Below, in pieces: positions 1-6,668 of a stretch of 10,274 nt of DNA. The stretch lies in contig JAMOTR010000016.1 in the NCBI GenBank assembly GCA_027068385.1, forward strand, positions 1 through 10,274. Direction: 5' to 3'. A program made the translations under genes and the position numbers. Within the stretch, counting starts at the first letter, position 1. The number at the start of each line of letters is the position of its first letter. The notes under the pieces were generated by a model. That model did no database searches and was not told the DNA's origin. It saw nothing but the letters and a program-made list of their open reading frames with translations. Origin of the DNA: Candidatus Heimdallarchaeota archaeon. GTDB lineage: Archaea; Asgardarchaeota; Njordarchaeia; Njordarchaeales; JAMOTR01.

Positions 1-800
1 CCCGTACCGAACTCCGGATCCACCTCCTCGTCCGCCATGATCGGGACCTCCTTCATATAAGGCGGTATGACGGCCTTCTTCCCCACTAGGTGCTTATAAC
101 GCTCGTCCTCCGGATGCACTAGTATCGCCTGAGCCGCGGCTAGAAGCTCGGGACGCGTCGTTGCTATAATAATCTCTCCGACCTCCTTATCCCCGTCCTT
201 CACGGGACACCTAATATAAGCGAGGATGCCCTTGCGCCTCACGTATCCGAGCTCCTGCTTAGCTAGAACGGTGCGGCACTTGGGACACCGGTGGACGGGG
301 AACTTCTTCCTATACAACCGCCCGCGCTTGTAGAACTCTATGAGGGTCCGCTGTACCAGAGCCTTATACTCGTCGTCCATCGTGTGATACTCGTATCTCC
401 GGTCCGTGGAGTATCCGATCCTCTTGAATTGCTCCTTCATCTTCGCTATCGCCTGCTGAGTCCGCTCCACAGCCTTCTTAAGGAACTCCTCGCGGTTCTC
501 CTTCGATATTCCATACACGCGCTCCACGCGAAGTTCCGTAGGTAATCCGTGACAATCGAATCCCTGGGGCATGTACACGTTATACCCCATCATCCTGCGA
601 GACCTGGCCGCGATGTCGATCCGAGTATATCCGTACACGTGCCCTAAGTGTAACGTTCCGGAAGTGAACGGAGGCGGGGTATCGATCACGTAATACGGGC
701 CTCCTTTGGAGGGGTCGAAGCGGTAGACGTCCTCTTCCTCCCATTGCTTTACCCGCTTCTCCTCGTATTCCCTCGGATCTTTAGGCCGATCAGAAGTCAT
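1..800 (-). CDS. valS: Valyl-tRNA synthetase, N-terminal part (runs off left edge)
   Basis: Class I valyl-tRNA synthetase, which charges tRNA-Val in the cytoplasm. The first 266 residues are present and the gene continues beyond base 1. Seen: PPPFTSGTLHLGH with the HIGH-type motif HLGH at residues 51-54, QGFDCHGLPTE at 79-89, a zinc-type CPKC at 172-175, the editing-domain ATTRPELL at 213-220, and VDPEFGT at the edge. The start ATG (800-798) overlaps the hef TGA stop as ATGA, so translation is probably coupled to hef and expression driven from the promoter before UPF0216. Eight CGG codons occur (residues 5, 16, 60, 113, 134, 151, 161, 171). Those at 16 (EEK_), 134 (STD_) and 171 (PVH_CPKC) stand where the family has Trp; 60, 113, 151 and 161 are plausible Trp sites. 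The only TGG is residue 20. The family call is secure. Confidence 0.96.
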   Translation of the reverse strand, partial: MTSDRPKDPREYEEKRVKQWEEEDVYRFDPSKGGPYYVIDTPPPFTSGTLHLGHVYGYTRIDIAARSRRMMGYNVYMPQGFDCHGLPTELRVERVYGISKENREEFLKKAVERTQQAIAKMKEQFKRIGYSTDRRYEYHTMDDEYKALVQRTLIEFYKRGRLYRKKFPVHRCPKCRTVLAKQELGYVRRKGILAYIRCPVKDGDKEVGEIIIATTRPELLAAAQAILVHPEDERYKHLVGKKAVIPPYMKEVPIMADEEVDPEFGT

Positions 801-2935
801 GGACTTCTTAATAAGAACATATGTAAATCAAAAACTCGCTCCTCGAGCTCGACGCGCTTGTTTACGAACTCCCGTATCCTCGTCGCCTTCTTTTCCCCTA
901 TCCCCTCGACGGTCATGAGCTCACCGGGGGAGGCGTTGATCACGTTCCTTATCGTACCGAACTTCCTCAATAGCCTCGTCGCTAGCGTCTCGTTAACCCC
1001 GGGGAGCATCGATAGGAACGCTATCCTAGACGCTATTTCGCCTTTGGGCTTAGCCTTCACTATGCGCGGGCTCTTCCTCTCCTTCTTCGCTATTAACTCT
1101 ATGATCTCCGCGGTTTCAGAGGGGTCGCGCGTGAATATTATGGGTATCCTATACTCGAGCATGAGGCTCAACACGGCACCTATGAAAGCCCTGCGGCCCA
1201 CGCGCGGTGATCCTTCGCCCTCAACTATCATTAGCGGCTTCGGAGCGTCCTTAAGCGCGAGCGCTTGCTGAAAGAGGCGACCGTCTATGATGCTCTGGGA
1301 GAAGTCGTCGAAGCTCTTCCTTTCGATCACCACGTCCCCCACGACGTAATCCCCTACCTCTAAGTGCTCCACTTGTACGCGTATCCCTCTCTTAATGAGC
1401 TCATGCACTACGGCGGTTCTCGATTCGCGATCGTCCACGAGCACGACGGGCCCCTCGATGTTCACTATAGCCTCCACCGACGTGACCCTTGGGAGCCTCA
1501 CGTCCTCGAGCTCCTTCAATAAGCTCCTCATAGAATTCTCGCGCTTCCGCGAGAGCCAGAAGTAGTATTCGTCCCTAGTCCCTTTAATAAGGAGCACGAC
1601 CACAGTTCCCTCGCGCCTCCTTCCCGTACGTCCCATCCTCTGTATCTTCCTTATAGCCGAAGGCACAGCGTCGTAGAACACGACGAGGTCCACTTCGCCC
1701 ACGTCGATCCCCTCTTCCCCTACGGACGTAGCTACGAGTACGTCTATGAGGCCCATCTTGAACGCGTTTACCTTAGCGATCTGAAGGCTTTGTGAGAGAT
1801 CGGAGCGTCCGGTGAACCGATCGGCTTTGATGCCCCTGTTCTTTAACATCTGCGCGATCGCCTTAGTGGTCTCCTTATAATTAGCGAACACGATCACGCG
1901 CGAGTTTGGGTTCCTCTTAAGGAACTCCTCCACAACCTCCACGGTCTTCTCGAGCTTCGGGAACTTCCGCTCTCCCAATAAGAGGCGTACGTATCTTATC
2001 CTCGGACTATTTAGTAGCTCCCTCACGACCGAGCTCGTTCTCGCCTTCTCCTCGAGGTTCTTGAAGAACGCCTTCACGGCCGGAGGGCCTTGAGTCTCTA
2101 TGAGCTCGCGTAGCTTCGAGAGCCTTATGAGGTTATAACATATCCCTAACGCCTTTGTATCAGCGACGATCTCACCGCGTTTTATGCCGTCTATCACGGC
2201 CTTAACGTTCTTGAACGTGACGCTATCTATGGTGATTCCGTATTCCTCCTCTAGCTTCCTCTTTAGGTTCTCTATTTCCTCGTCCACGAGCTTTAGGAGC
2301 TTCTTTGTGGTCTCGTCCATCTCGAGCCTTATGATCTTTAGCTTACGCTCGTGCACATAAGGCCTCACCTCCGGATGCGTCTCGTCGCGCGCCACGATCC
2401 TCGTGACCCCTAGGTTCCTCGCCACCTCTAACACGTCCTCGTAACTCGATCCCGGTGACGCTGTGAAGCCTACGATGCGGCCGTTAGGATTCTTCATGCG
2501 ATACAATTCCGCGATCCTCACGTAGTGATGTGATCCCGTAGCGTGGTGCGCCTCGTCGAAGATCAATAAGGAGACCTCCGAGAGGTCTAAGAGGCCCTTT
2601 ATCACGTCGTTGTAGATCACTTGGGGCGTGGCGACGATGAGCTTCGCGTAGCGATATACCAAGGCTCTCTTATCGGGCGGGATCTCCCCCGTTAGCTCTA
2701 CGATCTTAGCCGTATCGGGCTTCTCCAAATGAGATATGAAGAACTTGTAGAGCTGATGAACGAGGGGCCTCGTGGGAGCGACCACGATGATCTTGCCCTT
2801 ATCGACAAACTCCTCAATAAGGTACCCCATGATCACGGTCTTACCTAACCCGGTCGGTAGGACTATCAAGGCGTCCTCATCGCGCGCTATTTTAAATAAG
2901 TTTACTTGATATTCCCTACGCTCGATTCCCTTCAT
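797..2935 (-). CDS. hef: Hef-type helicase / XPF-family structure-specific nuclease
   Basis: Archaeal Hef (FANCM/XPF relative), which unwinds and cleaves stalled or branched replication forks. The 712-residue length suits the full fusion. Domains seen: SF2 helicase with Walker A PTGLGKT (27-33), DEAH (127-130), TAS (158-160), SVGEEGIDVGEVD (404-416) and motif VI QRMGRTGR (432-439); an insert rich in charged helices between the RecA lobes (about 200-320); an XPF nuclease with GD (528-529) and ERKSFDD (538-544); and tandem helix-hairpin-helix motifs near 641-686. The catalytic residues look intact. The start ATG (2935-2933) overlaps the UPF0216 stop as ATGA, and its own TGA overlaps the valS start the same way, giving a three-gene operon. 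It has only four CGG codons (323, 373, 463, 688), one TGG (460) and the window's only CGA (700). CGG at 373 (AD_FTGR) and 463 (LS_KREN) falls where I would expect Arg from Pyrococcus Hef. Confidence 0.95.
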   Translation of the reverse strand: MKGIERREYQVNLFKIARDEDALIVLPTGLGKTVIMGYLIEEFVDKGKIIVVAPTRPLVHQLYKFFISHLEKPDTAKIVELTGEIPPDKRALVYRYAKLIVATPQVIYNDVIKGLLDLSEVSLLIFDEAHHATGSHHYVRIAELYRMKNPNGRIVGFTASPGSSYEDVLEVARNLGVTRIVARDETHPEVRPYVHERKLKIIRLEMDETTKKLLKLVDEEIENLKRKLEEEYGITIDSVTFKNVKAVIDGIKRGEIVADTKALGICYNLIRLSKLRELIETQGPPAVKAFFKNLEEKARTSSVVRELLNSPRIRYVRLLLGERKFPKLEKTVEVVEEFLKRNPNSRVIVFANYKETTKAIAQMLKNRGIKADRFTGRSDLSQSLQIAKVNAFKMGLIDVLVATSVGEEGIDVGEVDLVVFYDAVPSAIRKIQRMGRTGRRREGTVVVLLIKGTRDEYYFWLSRKRENSMRSLLKELEDVRLPRVTSVEAIVNIEGPVVLVDDRESRTAVVHELIKRGIRVQVEHLEVGDYVVGDVVIERKSFDDFSQSIIDGRLFQQALALKDAPKPLMIVEGEGSPRVGRRAFIGAVLSLMLEYRIPIIFTRDPSETAEIIELIAKKERKSPRIVKAKPKGEIASRIAFLSMLPGVNETLATRLLRKFGTIRNVINASPGELMTVEGIGEKKATRIREFVNKRVELEERVFDLHMFLLRSP

Positions 2936-3333
2936 TCAACATCGGAACCGAGGATGATTATATGGATCAACGAAGGAAAGCGGGAAGCTATCTCTTGTAC
3001 CTCCGGCTTACTCAAGTACTCCCTATTTTCCCCAAGTATTATACTAATCGCCCTCTTGTCCTCCTCCGGAACCACGAACACTCCGGAGCCCATGTCCACG
3101 CGCCTCACAAGGGTAATGGGCAGGAGTACCCTCTCCCGATCCTCCTCCGGAACTACCTTCGAAAGCTCTAGCACATCCATATAAGATATGTACATAGGTT
3201 CTCCGCGCGGCATGATCTTCGGGAGCTTACCCTCTAGAGCCTCCTTAAGGGTTACGCGTGATACCACGACGTTTAGGGAACTCTCTATTTCCGCGATCAT
3301 GCGACGTATCCTATCCATGACCGCGTACGTCAT
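2932..3333 (-). CDS. UPF0216 / DUF61 family protein
   Basis: A small archaeal conserved protein of unknown function. I recognise UPF0216 from the arrangement of an N-terminal helix ending ESSLN, then TLKEALEGKLPKI, a short strand segment with YISYMDVLELSKVVP, and LLPITLVRRVDMGSGVF before a C-terminal helical part. The length of 133 residues fits the family. The first ATG (3333) is given here; the ATG at 3318-3316 (MDRIRR) begins just before the conserved helix and is a credible alternative, because an AT-rich box (3347-3340) lies about 26 bases upstream of it. It heads the operon with hef and valS and its stop overlaps the hef start as ATGA. That placement is suggestive, but no role should be read from it. 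The single CGG (residue 66, EED_ERVLLPI) is a plausible Trp site. There is no TGG. Confidence 0.85.
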   Translation of the reverse strand: MTYAVMDRIRRMIAEIESSLNVVVSRVTLKEALEGKLPKIMPRGEPMYISYMDVLELSKVVPEEDRERVLLPITLVRRVDMGSGVFVVPEEDKRAISIILGENREYLSKPEVQEIASRFPSLIHIIILGSDVE

Positions 3334-3339
3334 AATCGA

Positions 3340-3347
3340 TTAATTTA
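3340..3347. promoter_or_regulatory. AT-rich box in the 30-base divergent gap
   Basis: The gap between the diverging UPF0216 and permease starts is only 30 bases (3334-3363). Its only TATA-like element reads TTAATTTA on plus and TAAATTAA on minus. It is about 26 bases upstream of the internal ATG of UPF0216 (3318), a good leaderless fit. It is about 20 bases upstream of the permease ATG (3364), which is too close for a standard archaeal TATA. Either one box serves both directions imprecisely, or the permease promoter lies inside UPF0216. This is inference from spacing only. Confidence 0.35.
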
Positions 3348-3363
3348 GGGACTACGTATCTAG

Positions 3364-4263
3364 ATGATCCCCGTATCTTCCCTCATATCTTTCTACGCTG
3401 CCGTATTGGGAGGGTTCTTCATAGGCCTAATACTAAAGGAGCGCGTGAGCGTTATTTCGGAGACTCTCATGTACGTCCTCTTATATCTCCTCCTTCCGCT
3501 TATCGTGTTTAAATCGTTACTGGACGAGATACACGTGTTTCAAGAGACGTTCGCCATGTACGCTTCGTTTTATTTCTCCGGCGCGGGCCTTTCTTTCCTC
3601 GTTGCGTTGTTATTGTTTAGGAACATAGATAAGCGTAAGCGTTGCACTTCCGTATTAGCGAGCACGCTTCGGAACGCCTTCTTCATACCGATCTCTTTAG
3701 TGATAGCCTTCGGTCTCCCTGAGGACGCGATCGTCGGTGTGATATCGTTTACTATGTGCTACCATCTGTTTCAACCGTTCCTAACTATGGCCTTAGCGAT
3801 GAGGATGCACGGGACATACGCTCAAGACGTGCTCGTTAAGGGGATAACCTTCCCGCCTCTCCGGGCCGCGATATTAGGTTTTCTCCTCGGATCTCTGGGG
3901 TTTAACTTCCACTTACCCGCATTTCACGAGGTAAAGATCGGAACGAGTTACCTCTCTTTAATATATGTAGGATTAGTTCTCTCGAAGGCCCCTATACCGT
4001 CGCGCCCGGACCTTTCGATAATCATGCGCGTGGCTATAATAAGGCTCCTAATCACCCCGCTAGCCTTATTTCCTTTATATTATACTAAGGAGTTCCCAGT
4101 TAACGTCGTAATAGCCCGGGAGATAGGATCGCCCACGAGCGTATCGGCCGTGTTATATGCTGCACTCTTCGGCTTCGACGACGAGCTTATGGCGAAGATC
4201 GTGGTATACGTAACGTTCGCCGGAATACTCGTGTTACCCGCGCGGTTACTATTTTTGAGTTGA
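3364..4263 (+). CDS. AEC-family (auxin efflux carrier-like) permease
   Basis: Integral membrane transporter of about ten hydrophobic segments over 299 residues, the usual AEC size. Segments fall near residues 5-24, 33-53, 65-86, 104-117, 121-145, 163-182, 194-210, 217-240, 255-272 and 278-298. Recognisable points are the LLYLLLPLIVFKSL segment after the first hairpin, the N-containing segment at 104 (NAFFIPI) in the middle of the protein, PPL_AAILGFLLG at 164-175, and the C-terminal pair of helices. The substrate cannot be inferred; family members carry organic anions or other small metabolites. The ATG at 3364 starts directly on the first helix. The TGA stop precedes the likely DUF505 ATG by 29 bases. 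CGG occurs at 103, 167, 252 and 294, and there is no TGG. Trp at 167 and 294 would suit membrane segments far better than Arg. Confidence 0.85.
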   Translation: MIPVSSLISFYAAVLGGFFIGLILKERVSVISETLMYVLLYLLLPLIVFKSLLDEIHVFQETFAMYASFYFSGAGLSFLVALLLFRNIDKRKRCTSVLASTLRNAFFIPISLVIAFGLPEDAIVGVISFTMCYHLFQPFLTMALAMRMHGTYAQDVLVKGITFPPLRAAILGFLLGSLGFNFHLPAFHEVKIGTSYLSLIYVGLVLSKAPIPSRPDLSIIMRVAIIRLLITPLALFPLYYTKEFPVNVVIAREIGSPTSVSAVLYAALFGFDDELMAKIVVYVTFAGILVLPARLLFLS

Positions 4264-4266
4264 ACT

Positions 4267-4275
4267 CATATTATT
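4267..4275 (+). promoter_or_regulatory. Possible TATA box for the DUF505 gene
   Basis: CATATTATT lies just after the permease stop, centred about 22 bases before the ATG at 4293. No Shine-Dalgarno-like sequence is seen before that ATG, which would fit a leaderless transcript. Spacing is slightly short, so the gene may instead be read from the permease promoter. Confidence 0.35.
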
Positions 4276-4292
4276 CTACTAACGGTTACGCC

Positions 4293-6044
4293 ATGCTCCT
4301 ACTAAAGAACCACGTCTTAGCCCTAAAGGCTTTAGAAAGGGGCGAGCAGATCGAGAAGAAGGTACGTAAACAACTCGAGCTCATGGGCCTAATAGAGGGC
4401 TCCGCCATCACTCCGGCCGGAAAACTCGCCCTCGAGGCGATTAAATCGGCTGAGGAGATACTAGGAGAAGCCTCCTCTCGGGACGTCGAAAGACGGGTGG
4501 GGAGCGCTGAGATACAGATGATATACGCTTCTCGTATCGCTAATAAGGTCATAGAGCCGCGGAGAAAGGATCTAGAGTCTAAGGGGTTAGCGAAGGACGG
4601 AGAACTCACGGAGGCCGCTTTGAAGATTTACCACGCGTACGAGCAGGCGATACCGAGGATCGAGATATACGCGGGCGACGTGGGGTATATATTATCGTTA
4701 CCTACCGGGCCCGCGGAGCGGGGAGAGTTCGTGAAGGCTCGCGACACTAAGGGAGTCCCTCCCGGTCTAGTATATGCCCTAGAGGCCATGAAGATGTTCG
4801 CTATTTCTCCTCCCCCGATCTCTAAAGGATCCACGGTCGTCGGGTTTACGGCCATAGGACGCCTAATACGCTTAGCCCTGCGCGAGATGTTCATAAGTTC
4901 GGAAGTAGTGCTCGACGACGAGATCATGCGGTCCGCTTATGCGCTTTCTCGCGGTCGGAGGATCCCTACGGTACTAGCGGCTAAGCTCGAGAACCTCGGG
5001 CTCTTCTACAAGGGAGAGCTCACTAGAGCCGGAAGACGCATCGCTAGGGCTTATGAGTTATTACGCTATCAGAAGCGCCGCGAGAACCCTCCGATAGGTG
5101 TGAGTAAGGAGGAGATGATCACGCTCATAGCTATAGACGAGATACGGAAGAAGTACGAGACGAACCCAGAAGTATATCCGAATGACGAGCGCATACTCAA
5201 GCGGCTGAACGAAAACGGTCACAACATCACCGCGGAGGAGTTATCGTACATACTTTACACCCTAGAGGCGATGGACTTTATAGTCTCTGAGGAGCACCCT
5301 AGGAAGCCGGGCGAGCTCGTATATTACTTCACCGAACACGGATATAAGATACTAGAGGACGCTAGACGTAACGGGCCTCGCGACATTAGGGCTTATGCGG
5401 TGAAGGCCGTGATGTACGCGTTCTCGAAGCGGTCTCCTATATATCATCGGTACAAAGCCGCGGTGGACGCTAAGCTCATATCGAAGATGGCCGTGACGAA
5501 CGTCGGTCTAGAATATATGAAGCTCACCGGTCGCATACACCGTAAGCCGTTAGTGACTCGTCGGGAGGCGGAGATAATTAGGGCGATACCTTCAAAAGGG
5601 GCCTTCATAAATGAGATAGAGGGGTTCGAAGGAAGGGAGGAGCGGCTTAAGATAGCCCTCGATAAGCTCGAGTCGAAGGGCTTCGTGGACATACTTCCGA
5701 ACGATTACGTGACCCTTACGGACCTAGGAAGGCTCGCTCAGATAGCTCTCCTAGAGGTACCCATAGCCGAGCTCGCGTTCCCCATCAATCCGATAGTCGT
5801 ACGCGTGCTTCAGGCCGCTTTAGAGGCTGAGGATGGAATAGAGGACATAGCTACGATCATGAAGCTCACGCGTTTGCCGGAGGAGACGATAAAGAAGGCG
5901 ATAATCGTCATAAAGCGCGCTGGTTATCGGGGTAAGACCGGAATTACGGACAAAGGAAAAGCTCTTCTCCAGATGCTCGAGGCGATAGAGGAGCGTATAA
6001 GGAAGAGCGAGGCCCTCTCTAAGGAGCAGGAGAGCGTGGAGTGA
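4293..6044 (+). CDS. DUF505 family protein with repeated winged-helix-like units
   Basis: A soluble 583-residue archaeal protein that I recognise as DUF505; function unknown. The start ATG at 4293 (MLLLKNHVLALK) matches how the family begins. An in-frame TTG at 4260 would add 11 unconserved residues and overlap the permease stop. The chain repeats a helix - 'L..lGl' - wing - 'LT..G' pattern, at about residues 28-45 (MGLIEGSAITPAG), 93-110 (LESKGLAKDGELT), 231-247 (KLENLGLFYKGELTRAG), 323-350 (LEAMDFI...FTEHG) and 458-479 (KLESKGFVDILPNDYVTLTDLG). This suggests tandem winged-helix domains, hence a nucleic-acid or protein scaffold; that is inference. Thirteen CGG codons occur (63, 68, 90, 143, 213, 222, 285, 304, 380, 386, 424, 451, 546), with no TGG and no CGA. 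Sites such as 90 (EP_RKDLESKGL) and 386 (IYH_YKAA) look like natural Trp positions. A weak T run follows the stop (6047-6051). Confidence 0.82.
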   Translation: MLLLKNHVLALKALERGEQIEKKVRKQLELMGLIEGSAITPAGKLALEAIKSAEEILGEASSRDVERRVGSAEIQMIYASRIANKVIEPRRKDLESKGLAKDGELTEAALKIYHAYEQAIPRIEIYAGDVGYILSLPTGPAERGEFVKARDTKGVPPGLVYALEAMKMFAISPPPISKGSTVVGFTAIGRLIRLALREMFISSEVVLDDEIMRSAYALSRGRRIPTVLAAKLENLGLFYKGELTRAGRRIARAYELLRYQKRRENPPIGVSKEEMITLIAIDEIRKKYETNPEVYPNDERILKRLNENGHNITAEELSYILYTLEAMDFIVSEEHPRKPGELVYYFTEHGYKILEDARRNGPRDIRAYAVKAVMYAFSKRSPIYHRYKAAVDAKLISKMAVTNVGLEYMKLTGRIHRKPLVTRREAEIIRAIPSKGAFINEIEGFEGREERLKIALDKLESKGFVDILPNDYVTLTDLGRLAQIALLEVPIAELAFPINPIVVRVLQAALEAEDGIEDIATIMKLTRLPEETIKKAIIVIKRAGYRGKTGITDKGKALLQMLEAIEERIRKSEALSKEQESVE

Positions 6045-6074
6045 AATTTTTCCGATTCTAAATTTACACGAGCA

Positions 6075-6668
6075 ATGGCGGATTTTCTCGTTAAGCTTAG
6101 AAAGTACCTCGTGATCTTTCAAGCGTCCGTAAATAGCGGAGTCGCGCTATCGGGGAAGGAGGAGTCCTTACCCTTGATTAGCATCGTCCTACCGTACGAT
6201 CCGGTAGTCGTTCACGATAAGGACGAATATACGATCGTCTTGGGCGTGGCGTTAAAGATCACGGCCGAGGACGTTCGGAACGGCCTCATGACCATCGAGG
6301 TGAAGGACGAACGGGCTAGGATAGTGGCTATACCGTTCGATCCCGATCGGGTGACCTCCGTGATCGAAGGGCCGAGGGGAAAGGAGTTCATGAAGATAGT
6401 ATTGGAGAGCTCTTACGACGTGTACGATGCCGATTATGCGTTGAAGAAGTACGACGGTAAGTACGTCTTAATAGTACACAACGACCTCCTAAAGGATTAC
6501 TTGAGCTACGATAGCTTCGAGGAGGAGTTCTTCGGGGTCTTAAGGGCGACGATGTACATATACGATAAGTTAAAGGAGAGCGGGTTCGAGCCCAAGCTGA
6601 AGTTCCGGTCCCTCGATAAGATCGAGAAAAAAGAGTTCGGGCCCGAGGACCTTCCTATCTTCCTGTGA
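6075..6668 (+). CDS. Unrecognised 197-residue soluble protein
   Basis: I do not recognise this family. The protein is acidic and lysine-rich with no signal peptide, membrane segment or cysteine. Strand-like stretches (about 33-60, 72-86, 128-135) alternate with helices (141-168). A strand followed by DLLKDYLSYDSFEEEFFGVL and a long helix loosely resembles YbjN/type III chaperone-like folds, but this is a guess. The ATG at 6075 is the only reasonable early start. It lies 30 bases after the DUF505 stop in the same direction, so co-transcription is likely; an AT box (TAAATTTA, 6059-6066) sits too close to the ATG for a normal TATA position. Its last 14 bases overlap the 3' end of ileS on the other strand. 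CGG occurs at 68, 80, 92 and 178, all plausible Trp (for example FDPD_VTSV), with no TGG. Confidence 0.75.
   Translation: MADFLVKLRKYLVIFQASVNSGVALSGKEESLPLISIVLPYDPVVVHDKDEYTIVLGVALKITAEDVRNGLMTIEVKDERARIVAIPFDPDRVTSVIEGPRGKEFMKIVLESSYDVYDADYALKKYDGKYVLIVHNDLLKDYLSYDSFEEEFFGVLRATMYIYDKLKESGFEPKLKFRSLDKIEKKEFGPEDLPIFL

Noticed and set aside
744..1271. Long plus-strand frame opposite hef
   Set aside because: Its sequence is serine-rich shadow of the hef C-terminal domains, has no promoter and no recognisable motif. The other frames opposite ileS, hef and DUF505 (for example 6665-7144 and 8752-9072) were left out for the same reason.
4260..4292. TTG start for the DUF505 protein
   Set aside because: It adds eleven residues unlike the family start and overlaps the permease stop. 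ATG at 4293 begins the recognisable N-terminus and has an AT box upstream.
6047..6066. Strong terminator plus new promoter between DUF505 and the 197-residue gene
   Set aside because: The T run is only five bases and the AT box is too near the ATG (8 bases), so read-through from DUF505 is more likely.
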